Part shown: positions 1-6,041 of the stretch, one piece after another | Numbering within the stretch: the stretch's first letter is position 1 | How the letters are laid out: each line of letters opens with the position of its first letter | Assembly: GCA_005792865.1 (NCBI GenBank) | Contig: SXQR01000084.1 | Coordinates: 1-11,083, forward strand | DNA length: 11,083 nt | From: Flavobacterium sp. | Lineage (GTDB): Bacteria > Bacteroidota > Bacteroidia > Flavobacteriales > Flavobacteriaceae | Reading direction: 5' to 3' | Translations under genes and position numbers: made by a program | The notes under the pieces: model-generated | What the model was told of the DNA's origin: nothing | Seen by the model: only the letters and a program-made list of their open reading frames with translations | Databases searched by the model: none

Positions 1-1223
1 ATGCTGTCGTTGGCCGTTGCGATCCCTTCGTACTTGATCACGTCCTCCAGGTTGTCGCGCTTTTTGCGGATGGCTTTGTACTCGCGCGAACGGGCATTGA
101 GCTGCGTCAGTGTAGAATCATAATATTGTCCGGCCGCCACATAGCGTGCCTCGTTGAAATTGATGTCAGCGAGGTTGCGGTAATTGGAGGCAACCAGGTA
201 GGTATTCTCGTTCTTGTATTTGAGCGAAGCCTGGTAATACTTGGTCGCGCGCTCGTAATCTTTGTTCTTGTCGTAGAAAAGCGCCATCTGATGGTTCAGC
301 GTTCCCAGGTAAGGGCGGTTCTCGCGGTCCTTGAGCAATTTGTTGAATTTCTTGACAAAAGCGGCCGTGTCTCCCGTCTTATAATCAAACTGCAATGCCT
401 GCCTCGCGTGGGCTTGGACCACATACTGGCGTGGCGACTTTCGCTTCATCTCGATTACTTCCTGGAAAACGGCATATGCGCTGTCCTTGTGCCCCTGCTC
501 CTCATAGATCTGCCCCAGGATGAACCGGTAGCGCGCCTTCTCCTCGTTTTTCTTGGTGAATTCGGTGGCGAGCTTGAGTTTGGCCACGGCGCTGTCGGGT
601 TGTTCAAGGTTGAGGAAGGCTTCGGCGAGCATCGCGTTCGCATCTGCAAAAATCTGGTCCTTGAACTTGATTTCCTTGAGCAATTTCCGCAAATTGTTTA
701 CCGCCAGTTGGTCGTTCTCCATGCGGATGTTGGTCTTCTCGCGCCACACCTTGGCTTCGTAAATCTTGTCGGAAGTAGGATATTTATATAAAATGTAATT
801 GAAGGCCTCCAGCGCGGGAACGAAGCGGTTGTCATAATAGCGTGCTTTTCCAAGCATCAGGTGGGCCTCGTCCATCTGCGGGTTTTTCTCGCTTCCGCCG
901 ATGTTCATCGAGTGCTTCTGAATTGCCTTGATGGCCTTGGTCTCGGCGCGCTCAAAGTTCGCATTGCGCACATCGCCCGGATTCATCGCGTCCTGGTTGG
1001 GCTGCATCCGCTCCACCGGAAGGCGCTCCCAGAAATTGTCGGGTGCCAGTTGAAGCTCCGCCAGTCCGGCATCGAGCGCAAGGCCCCCGTTGTAGAGAAT
1101 GTTGTATTCGGTGCTAAGCGCGTGCGAATTCCTGGAAATGAAAGAGTTGCGCTTGGTGGAACACGCAATGAGGAAAACGGCAAGGGCAAAGGCGAAAAAG
1201 TATTTGAATATGCTGGTTTTCAA
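1..1223 (-). CDS. sprE: SprE/PorW-type type IX secretion and gliding lipoprotein, N-terminal part (partial)
   Basis: The reverse strand reads open for 407 codons and runs off the left edge, so the C-terminal part is missing; SprE/PorW proteins are usually around 850 residues. The start is TTG at 1223: an in-frame TAA lies five codons upstream and no ATG precedes the signal peptide. Residues 2-20 form a basic, then hydrophobic, signal ending in Leu-Ile-Ala-Cys, a lipobox with lipidated Cys21, so the protein should sit in an envelope membrane. The segment LSTEYNILYNGGLALDAG (36-53) resembles the family's N-terminal signature. Beyond it lie helical TPR-like repeats, for example near 118-150, 230-260, 305-336 and 342-373, rich in Tyr/Ala helix pairs. 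In flavobacteria, SprE (PorW) is needed for type IX secretion and gliding. It is divergent from the PaaE-like gene, with a 219 bp gap. The family call rests on recalled similarity and is fairly secure; a generic TPR lipoprotein is the alternative. Confidence 0.85.
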   Translation of the reverse strand, partial: MKTSIFKYFFAFALAVFLIACSTKRNSFISRNSHALSTEYNILYNGGLALDAGLAELQLAPDNFWERLPVERMQPNQDAMNPGDVRNANFERAETKAIKAIQKHSMNIGGSEKNPQMDEAHLMLGKARYYDNRFVPALEAFNYILYKYPTSDKIYEAKVWREKTNIRMENDQLAVNNLRKLLKEIKFKDQIFADANAMLAEAFLNLEQPDSAVAKLKLATEFTKKNEEKARYRFILGQIYEEQGHKDSAYAVFQEVIEMKRKSPRQYVVQAHARQALQFDYKTGDTAAFVKKFNKLLKDRENRPYLGTLNHQMALFYDKNKDYERATKYYQASLKYKNENTYLVASNYRNLADINFNEARYVAAGQYYDSTLTQLNARSREYKAIRKKRDNLEDVIKYEGIATANDS

Positions 1224-1234
1224 TGTGGAAGCGA

Positions 1235-1261
1235 TTTATTGCAAAAACTTTTTATTGCAAA
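1235..1261. repeat. 11-bp direct repeat in the sprE leader
   Basis: TTTATTGCAAA occurs perfectly at 1235-1245 and again at 1251-1261, a period of 16 bp. Its core, TTGCAA, is its own reverse complement. On the sprE strand the two copies can therefore also pair as a bulged A/T-rich hairpin. The repeat begins 12 bp upstream of the sprE TTG start, so it lies in the transcribed leader if the promoter box at 1306-1313 is used. It could be an operator, a leader structure, or chance in an A/T-rich spacer. Confidence 0.45.
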
Positions 1262-1276
1262 TTTTAGTATAATGAC

Positions 1277-1290
1277 TGGTAAAAATACCA
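1277..1290. repeat. Perfect 5-bp-arm palindrome in the sprE leader
   Basis: TGGTA, AAAA, TACCA form a perfect inverted repeat with a four-base spacer. It sits between the candidate sprE -7 box (1306-1313) and the start codon, roughly +10 to +22 of the predicted transcript. It is short for a terminator and has no following U-run on the minus strand, so an operator or minor leader hairpin is the better guess. Confidence 0.35.
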
Positions 1291-1305
1291 TTCTTTTTGA
1301 CACTG

Positions 1306-1313
1306 CAAACATA
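1306..1313 (-). promoter_or_regulatory. Candidate Bacteroidota -7 box for sprE
   Basis: On the minus strand this reads TATGTTTG, an exact match to the Bacteroidota -7 consensus TAnnTTTG. No TTG lies at the expected 17-23 bp upstream, so the -33 half is missing or weak. Use of this box would give a leader of about 75 nt, longer than the other leaders in the window, carrying the palindrome and direct repeat. Confidence 0.35.
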
Positions 1314-1420
1314 ACCCGAATTTTTTTGAAGCCCCTCGCCACACGGCCTCAACTAATAAATCGGTGTTAATATGCACGCCGCGAAGCACCGAATCAAAAT
1401 CCCAAAGGCGGCATTTTTAC

Positions 1421-1428
1421 TATTTTTG
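1421..1428 (+). promoter_or_regulatory. Candidate -7 box for the PaaE-like gene
   Basis: TATTTTTG matches TAnnTTTG and lies 14 bp before the ATG at 1443, predicting a leader of only about 8 nt. No -33 TTG is visible at the usual distance. A weak inverted repeat, TCGGTG at 1361-1366 with CACCGA at 1387-1392, lies upstream. Confidence 0.4.
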
Positions 1429-1442
1429 CCAAAAATCCAAGC

Positions 1443-2495
1443 ATGTCCACTTTTTACAAGCTATCTATAAAGGAGGTCCGTCGGGAAACCCCAAATGCCG
1501 TTTCGGTAGAATTCAACGTGCCACTTGAGTTCCGCGATTACTATAAATTCATTGCCGGGCAGTATGTTACCCTGAAACTGACGCTTGACGGCGAGGAAAT
1601 CCGCCGCGCCTATTCAATTTGCTCGTCGCCTCAAAGCGGTGAGCTCAGGATTGCGATCAAATCGGTTGGGCAGGGCGCTTTTTCGACATTCGCCAATACC
1701 CAGCTAAAGGCGGGCGATGTCGTGGAAGTTGGTACGCCGGAAGGCAAATTCACCTTTGAGCCCAATCCCGGGCGCATGAAAAATTATGCGGCATTTGCGG
1801 CCGGCAGCGGCATCACGCCCGTCATGTCGATCCTGCAATCGGTGCTGGAGGGTGAGCCGGAAAGCACTTTTGTATTGGTTTACGGAAACAAGTCGCCCGA
1901 GGAAACCATTTTCCACGACCTCCTGCACGAACTCCAATTGCAGTACACGGGCAGGCTGTTTGTACATTATGTTTTCAGCCAGGTCCATGCAGGTCAGGAA
2001 CTCTTTGGACGCATAGAAAAGTCGACGGTCAATTTTGTACTGAACAACCGCCACAAGGAAAAGGAATTCGACAAATTCTACCTGTGCGGTCCGGAGGCGA
2101 TGATCAATTGCGTCAGCGGCGTCCTGCGAGAGCACAACATACGCGAAAAGGACATCCGGTTTGAACTTTTCTTTGCCCCCAAGGCCGAAAACGAGATCGA
2201 CACCCACTTGCAGGGCCACACCAAGATCAAGGTGATCGTGGACGGCGACGAGGCGGTTTTTGAAATGTCGCAAAAGCAGACCTTGCTCGAAGCTGCGCTG
2301 AAGCAGGGGCTCGACGCGCCGTATTCCTGCCAGGGCGGAATTTGCAGCAGTTGCATTGCCCGGATCACTTCGGGGAGTGCCGAGATGAAAAAGAACACGA
2401 TCCTGACCGACGGCGAAATTGCCGACGGACTGATCCTGACCTGCCAGGCGCATCCCACATCGGCCGAGATCACGGTGGATTACGACGACGTCTAA
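1443..2495 (+). CDS. PaaE-like ferredoxin reductase (FAD, NAD(P)H and 2Fe-2S domains)
   Basis: This 350-residue soluble electron-transfer protein has three modules in the order seen in PaaE, the reductase of phenylacetyl-CoA epoxidase. First comes an FAD-binding barrel with RAYS at 55-58. Next is an NAD(P)H-binding domain with GSGITP at 121-126 and CGPEAM at 215-220. Last is a plant-type ferredoxin domain with cluster ligands Cys296, Cys301, Cys304 and Cys334. All four cysteines and the nucleotide motifs are intact, so it should pass electrons from NAD(P)H through FAD to the 2Fe-2S centre. The length equals the family norm. No paaABCD oxygenase genes lie in the window, so its partner is unknown and a role in phenylacetate breakdown should not be assumed. 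Its stop codon overlaps that of the convergent glycosyltransferase gene. The domain call is very secure; the physiological role is open. Confidence 0.93.
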   Translation: MSTFYKLSIKEVRRETPNAVSVEFNVPLEFRDYYKFIAGQYVTLKLTLDGEEIRRAYSICSSPQSGELRIAIKSVGQGAFSTFANTQLKAGDVVEVGTPEGKFTFEPNPGRMKNYAAFAAGSGITPVMSILQSVLEGEPESTFVLVYGNKSPEETIFHDLLHELQLQYTGRLFVHYVFSQVHAGQELFGRIEKSTVNFVLNNRHKEKEFDKFYLCGPEAMINCVSGVLREHNIREKDIRFELFFAPKAENEIDTHLQGHTKIKVIVDGDEAVFEMSQKQTLLEAALKQGLDAPYSCQGGICSSCIARITSGSAEMKKNTILTDGEIADGLILTCQAHPTSAEITVDYDDV

Positions 2496-3529
2496 CTTAG
2501 GATTTCCCTGATTTTTTCAATTACCGACTGCGGCAGAATGGTCCGCATCGCGTCCTCGTACCCCTTGACCTTTTTGTTCCCGTAGATTGAAGTAGGTAGC
2601 ATCGGGAATTTTTCGCGGTCGGATGTAAGCGCATTTGAAAGCGGTTGGTTGAACGGCGCAAATCCCGCAAAAGGATGCGTCGCGCCCCATAAAGTGACCG
2701 TCGGCACACCGTACATTGCCGCAATGTGCGCATTGCCCGAATCCATCGACAGCATCGCGTCGAGATTGGAAATCAGCTCCAACTCCTTCGCAAATGACAG
2801 TTTGCCCGCCACGATCGTAATGTTTTTTCTGCCCGATGCAAATTGCTCCAGCTGGCGTCCCTCGTCGGCACCCGCCCCGAATAGGAAAATTTTCAAGTCG
2901 TCGGTCGCCAGTCCGTCGATCACCTGTTGCATCAGGTCATGTGGATAAACTTTCGCCGCGTGTTTGGCAAAAGGCGCGATGCCCAGCCATTTCGAATTCT
3001 TTACTCCCGAGACCGCCTGCATTTCAATACCAGGCTCCAACTTTGGGACGGCAGAAAGCGCCGAAAGGTCGAGCGCATAACCCAGATCGGCAAATACTTT
3101 CGCATACCGATGGGTCACCGGCGTCAGCGGCGAGAATTTTTTGTTGTGCGGCCTCGTCAGCGCGCTTCTCTGGCTTCGTGCCTTGTCCAACGTAGCGACC
3201 GTAATGCCCGAGAGCCGAAGCAACAAGGAAATTACATGTGAGCGCAACACATTGTGCAGGTCTGCAAATCCATCGACACCGCGGTCCTTGAGATCGTGCG
3301 AAAGCTGCAACAGGCCAGGTAACTTCTTGTGTTTACCCGCAAGGTCGGCGGCGAGGAAAGTGGTGTTTTCCAGCCCGTCGAACAGCGGCTTGAAAAAGGG
3401 CCGCGAAACCATCGTGACCCTGAGTTCGGGATATTGTTGCGAGAGTGCGTGGAGTATGGGTACGGTCATGGCCACGTCGCCCAGGGCCGAGAGCCGGATC
3501 GCGGCGATATGGCGCAGGGTAACGGCCAA
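2492..3529 (-). CDS. Glycosyltransferase family 9 (heptosyltransferase-like)
   Basis: This is a GT-B fold enzyme of the ADP-heptose:LPS heptosyltransferase superfamily, cytoplasmic or at the inner membrane face. From a TTG start at 3529 it has 345 residues. The N-terminal IRLSALGDVAMTVP (11-24) is the acceptor-side glycine loop of family 9. GIAPFAKHAAKVYP (183-196) and SMDSGNAHIAAMYGVP (261-276) are the C-terminal donor-binding motifs, with the Asp-Ser-Gly triad intact. I chose TTG 3529 because it leaves a normal short N-terminus and begins one base after the DUF4254 stop. An ATG at 3574 would add 15 residues and overlap that gene by 44 bp. It is probably cotranscribed with DUF4254 and acts with it. 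Donor and acceptor cannot be read from sequence; heptose is not assured, since flavobacterial lipid A cores differ from the enterobacterial type. The family call is secure, the start moderately so. Confidence 0.92.
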   Translation of the reverse strand: MAVTLRHIAAIRLSALGDVAMTVPILHALSQQYPELRVTMVSRPFFKPLFDGLENTTFLAADLAGKHKKLPGLLQLSHDLKDRGVDGFADLHNVLRSHVISLLLRLSGITVATLDKARSQRSALTRPHNKKFSPLTPVTHRYAKVFADLGYALDLSALSAVPKLEPGIEMQAVSGVKNSKWLGIAPFAKHAAKVYPHDLMQQVIDGLATDDLKIFLFGAGADEGRQLEQFASGRKNITIVAGKLSFAKELELISNLDAMLSMDSGNAHIAAMYGVPTVTLWGATHPFAGFAPFNQPLSNALTSDREKFPMLPTSIYGNKKVKGYEDAMRTILPQSVIEKIREILS

Positions 3530-3530
3530 C

Positions 3531-4136
3531 CTATTTCTTGTTTTGATAAAGCACCGGGTTGAGTGCCTCATCATTGTACATTTTCATCTGGCGGTAAACC
3601 TTCATGTATTTGTCCCCCGATGCGATATCGGCCAACAAGTCGTCGATTGCGGTCGCGAGATCCTTGCGCTGTTCGAGCAGGATGTCAAGCTTCGCCTGAC
3701 AGGCCGCGCGGTGTTCCGGCGATGCCTCGGTACGGACGGCTTCCTCCCGCATGTGATGGATCTTGAGGGCGAGGATGGAGAAACGATCGATGGCCCATGC
3801 CGGGCTTTCCGAATTGATCTTCGCCGTTTCCTTTGGCGCCACGTCCTTATATTTCTGAAGGAAATAACTGTCAATGTATTCCACCATGTCCGTCCTTTCC
3901 TGGTTGAAGGCGTCAATCCGGCGCTTGAGCGCGAGTGCGGCAACTGGATCGATCTGCGGATCGCGGATCAGGTCCTCAAAATGCCACTGCACCGTATCGA
4001 TCCAATTCTTGAGGTAGAGCAGGTGCTCGATCTTCTCCTTTGGATAGGGATTGTTGACCGGCTGGTCCACATTGTCATGGACGTGATAGTCCTTGATTGA
4101 CTGTTCAAAAACCTGGAAGGCGAGTTGTGAAAACAT
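3531..4136 (-). CDS. DUF4254 protein, partner of glycosyltransferase 9
   Basis: This 201-residue protein is predicted soluble and almost wholly helical, with no signal peptide or membrane segment. Recognisable conserved blocks of DUF4254 are PYPKEKIEHLLYLKNWIDTV (30-49), INSESPAWAIDRFSILALKI (107-126) followed by HHMREE, and RQMKMYNDEALNP (182-194). Charged and aromatic residues dominate these blocks. No biochemical function is established for the family as far as I know. It sits first in a two-gene unit, with the glycosyltransferase starting one base after its stop, a layout I recall from other Bacteroidota. A role as a partner or substrate-handling factor of that enzyme is a reasonable inference only. 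The start ATG at 4136 gives a short leader behind the box at 4153-4160. Family identification is confident; function is unknown. Confidence 0.88.
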   Translation of the reverse strand: MFSQLAFQVFEQSIKDYHVHDNVDQPVNNPYPKEKIEHLLYLKNWIDTVQWHFEDLIRDPQIDPVAALALKRRIDAFNQERTDMVEYIDSYFLQKYKDVAPKETAKINSESPAWAIDRFSILALKIHHMREEAVRTEASPEHRAACQAKLDILLEQRKDLATAIDDLLADIASGDKYMKVYRQMKMYNDEALNPVLYQNKK

Positions 4137-4152
4137 ATGGCGCGTTAAAAGG

Positions 4153-4160
4153 CAAAGATA
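4153..4160 (-). promoter_or_regulatory. Candidate -7 box for the DUF4254/glycosyltransferase 9 unit
   Basis: The minus strand reads TATCTTTG, an exact TAnnTTTG match, 16 bp upstream of the DUF4254 ATG. It would give a leader of about 10 nt. I see no TTG at the -33 position. The whole divergent gap to upp is only 59 bp. Confidence 0.4.
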
Positions 4161-4167
4161 CTTTTTA

Positions 4168-4175
4168 TACTTTTA
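4168..4175 (+). promoter_or_regulatory. Weak candidate -7 box for upp
   Basis: TACTTTTA differs from TAnnTTTG only in the last base and lies 20 bp before the upp ATG at 4196. No -33 TTG is seen. The box lies 8 bp from the oppositely oriented box at 4153-4160, so the two promoters would be nearly back to back. Confidence 0.25.
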
Positions 4176-4195
4176 TCCCCGAAAACTTTTTCCCC

Positions 4196-4849
4196 ATGCA
4201 AATCCACCACCTGTCACAACAGGACAGCGTGCTGCATCATTTTCTGGGTCAGATCCGCGAGGTCGGCGTACAGAATGACAGCATGCGCTTTAGGCGAAAC
4301 ATTGAGCGCATAGGCGAAATCATGTCCTATGAAATCAGCCGCACGCTCCGGTATAATGTCAGGCAGGTGCCGACGCCGCTGGGAACAAAGGAAGTTTCTC
4401 AAATTAGTTCGCGCATCGTGCTTTGTTCGGTGCTTCGGGCAGGGCTACCGCTCCACCTGGGTTTCCTGAATTATTTTGACGATGCCGAAAACGGTTTCAT
4501 ATCGGCCTTTCGGCACCATCCCAACCACGACGAACACTTCAACATTGTCGTGGAATACCAGGCAATCTCAGATATCAATGACAAGACGCTGATGCTGGTG
4601 GACCCGATGCTGGCCACGGGGCAATCGCTGGTTGCCGTTTTCAACAGGCTGATGGAGCGCGGTACGCCGGCAGAGATCCATGTCGCGGTCGTGATCGCGG
4701 CGCCCGAAGGAATTGAATATCTTCAACAAAACCTTCCCGACCACTGCCACCTCTGGGTCGCATCGATCGACGAGCGGCTCAACGAACGGCAATACATCGT
4801 TCCCGGATTGGGCGATGCGGGCGACCTGGCCTACGGCATCAAGCTATGA
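4196..4849 (+). CDS. upp: Uracil phosphoribosyltransferase
   Basis: Upp makes UMP from uracil and PRPP, the pyrimidine salvage step, in the cytoplasm. The 217-residue length fits the family (about 210). Visible motifs are VLRAGLPL at 79-86, the PRPP-binding loop VDPMLATGQS at 135-144, and the uracil-binding C-terminal block from IDERLN (191-196) to YIVPGLGDAGD (200-210). The PRPP loop carries Gln143 where E. coli has Gly, and Leu211 follows GDAGD where E. coli has Arg. I start at ATG 4196 because MQIHHLSQQD matches the family's short N-terminus. The upstream in-frame ATG at 4097 would run antisense through the DUF4254 start and add 33 unconserved residues. The 3' end overlaps the convergent DUF6427 gene by 11 bp. 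Very secure. Confidence 0.95.
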   Translation: MQIHHLSQQDSVLHHFLGQIREVGVQNDSMRFRRNIERIGEIMSYEISRTLRYNVRQVPTPLGTKEVSQISSRIVLCSVLRAGLPLHLGFLNYFDDAENGFISAFRHHPNHDEHFNIVVEYQAISDINDKTLMLVDPMLATGQSLVAVFNRLMERGTPAEIHVAVVIAAPEGIEYLQQNLPDHCHLWVASIDERLNERQYIVPGLGDAGDLAYGIKL

Positions 4850-5762
4850 CCTGTACAAAATAGAGTACCATCGCCAGCATGATGCAGATTCCGAGTGCGA
4901 TCTCGCGCCCAATTCCCTTGTAAAATTCAATGTGTGCCGTGGCCATGATGGCCAGCGGAGCAAAAGTAAATACCAGGGTTTCGTTGCTCTTTCCCGGTGA
5001 GGCCAGGAAGATAAAGACGGCCAGGAAAAACCATGCGACCACTTTCTTATACGACGCCTGCACCACGAGCGGCCTCGCGCTGACGCTGAAGATCATGGAC
5101 GATGTAAAGAACAGGGCAACTGCCGCATAAACCGACAAGGCGCCCTGCTCCACCTGCGACGCAAAATACCCGATGCTGAAATCGGCATAGGCGCTGTCCC
5201 GCAACTCGCCGATGATTGCAGGATCGAAAGCCGCCGCATAAAGCAGAAAAGCGGCCGTTACCGCAAAAAACGCCAGGAAGGGCAGTACCCAGTTTCGATA
5301 ATCGCGCGACACGTGAAAGAGGATGGAAAGGAAGACAAGCAATAGGAAGACGATGGACCAAAAGTGGAAAAGCGTCGCGACAAATACCCAAATTGACGCG
5401 TCGAATATCTTTTCGCGTATTGCCTTGAAGGAATGCATCGAGATCAGCCGGCGCAAGGCCAACAGGACGAAGAACCCTGCCAGCATGAGCCGTGGCTTGT
5501 CCAGGATGCCAGGGAAAAACATCACGAAAAGCACATAGAACAGGACCGTGAACGTACTGTCGCGGCTGAGATTGTTTTTCTTGGCAATGAAGTTGACGAT
5601 AAAAAGGGAAGCAAAGAGAAAAACAACGATCGAGGCGGCGCCAAGCCAGGATAATGTCGCCGTATCCCGCCCGGCCAGGAAGAGCAGGAAGACCACGAGC
5701 GCCGTGGTCACCACAATCGTATAGTTAAGCGGAGTAGATTTTTTGAAAAGGCTTGTAATCAT
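4839..5762 (-). CDS. DUF6427 family multi-pass membrane protein
   Basis: This 307-residue inner-membrane protein has about eight to ten predicted membrane segments, roughly at 12-30, 37-58, 70-83, 92-106, 121-150, 157-178, 208-228, 241-256, 261-278 and 286-305. The N-terminus MITSLFKKSTPLNY is a recognisable start of the flavobacterial DUF6427 family. Between membrane spans are short basic loops, for example LRRLISMHSFKAIREK (103-118), and one extramembrane stretch near 178-205 with acidic and Tyr residues. I see no catalytic motif. It is divergent from the DUF6341 gene, 48 bp away, and convergent with upp. No strong promoter box is visible; the nearest is TATATTTA on the minus strand at 5788-5795, with poor -33 spacing. 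Function is unknown. A transporter or membrane assembly factor is possible but unsupported. Confidence 0.85.
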   Translation of the reverse strand: MITSLFKKSTPLNYTIVVTTALVVFLLFLAGRDTATLSWLGAASIVVFLFASLFIVNFIAKKNNLSRDSTFTVLFYVLFVMFFPGILDKPRLMLAGFFVLLALRRLISMHSFKAIREKIFDASIWVFVATLFHFWSIVFLLLVFLSILFHVSRDYRNWVLPFLAFFAVTAAFLLYAAAFDPAIIGELRDSAYADFSIGYFASQVEQGALSVYAAVALFFTSSMIFSVSARPLVVQASYKKVVAWFFLAVFIFLASPGKSNETLVFTFAPLAIMATAHIEFYKGIGREIALGICIMLAMVLYFVQVIA

Positions 5763-5782
5763 CGGGGGATTTCATACTTTTG
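5753..5782 (+). promoter_or_regulatory. Full Bacteroidota promoter for the DUF6341 gene
   Basis: TTG at 5753-5755 and TACTTTTG at 5775-5782 are separated by 19 bp, inside the 17-23 bp window known for Bacteroidota -33/-7 promoters. The -7 box is an exact TAnnTTTG. Transcription would start near 5789, about 22 nt before the ATG at 5811. This is the best promoter in the window. Its -33 element lies inside the start of the divergent DUF6427 gene. Confidence 0.6.
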
Positions 5783-5810
5783 TCCTGTAAATATAAACAC
5801 TTCGCATCCA

Positions 5811-6041
5811 ATGAAAGCGTTTTTCGAGGCAATCCAGACATTATTCGTAGACTTTTTGTTCCTCCCGATGGACGGCCTCCGCAGGCTCGAACTCTCGTCA
5901 TGGGGACTGGCCAATATCATCAATTGGATCCTAATGGCCATTTGCGTGGTCGCTACCTGGTACTGGATCAAGCAATTGCGCATCCACGAGGAAAACGGCG
6001 AAGAAAACCAGGATACTACCGCACACTCATTTCTGGACTAG
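5811..6041 (+). CDS. DUF6341 family small membrane protein
   Basis: This 76-residue protein has an amphipathic, aromatic-rich N-terminal part (1-30), one clear membrane span at about 34-53 ending in WYWIKQL, and a polar acidic tail (59-76, including EENGEEN). It fits the small DUF6341 family that I associate with the purD neighbourhood in flavobacteria. No signal peptide or catalytic motif is seen. A TTG-19 bp-TACTTTTG promoter precedes it. It is single-gene, flanked divergently by the DUF6427 membrane protein and convergently by purD, whose 3' end it overlaps by 15 bp. Its pairing with DUF6427 across the shared promoter gap could mean joint function, but this is inference. It is certainly coding, given start, promoter and coherent membrane topology. 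Confidence 0.82.
   Translation: MKAFFEAIQTLFVDFLFLPMDGLRRLELSSWGLANIINWILMAICVVATWYWIKQLRIHEENGEENQDTTAHSFLD

Noticed and set aside
126..1370. Plus-strand open frames at 126-791 and 861-1370
   Set aside because: They lie antisense to sprE, whose reverse-strand reading gives a lipoprotein signal and TPR helices; the plus-strand translations have no recognisable domain.
1361..1392. Inverted repeat TCGGTG/CACCGA as a terminator or riboswitch between sprE and the PaaE-like gene
   Set aside because: Six-base arms with a 20-base spacer in a gap flanked by two divergent starts; no U-run and no recognisable riboswitch core.
1704..2453. 249-codon minus-strand open frame
   Set aside because: Antisense shadow of the PaaE-like gene, which has every expected motif; long shadows are common in GC-rich coding sequence.
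2505..2520. T-run after the PaaE-like gene as an intrinsic terminator
   Set aside because: It lies inside the C-terminal codons of the convergent glycosyltransferase and has no preceding GC-rich hairpin.
3141..4100. 319-codon plus-strand open frame
   Set aside because: It spans antisense across both the glycosyltransferase 9 and DUF4254 genes and shows no domain.
4097..4195. N-terminal extension of upp
   Set aside because: It overlaps the divergent DUF4254 start and its promoter box, and the residues do not resemble the Upp family.
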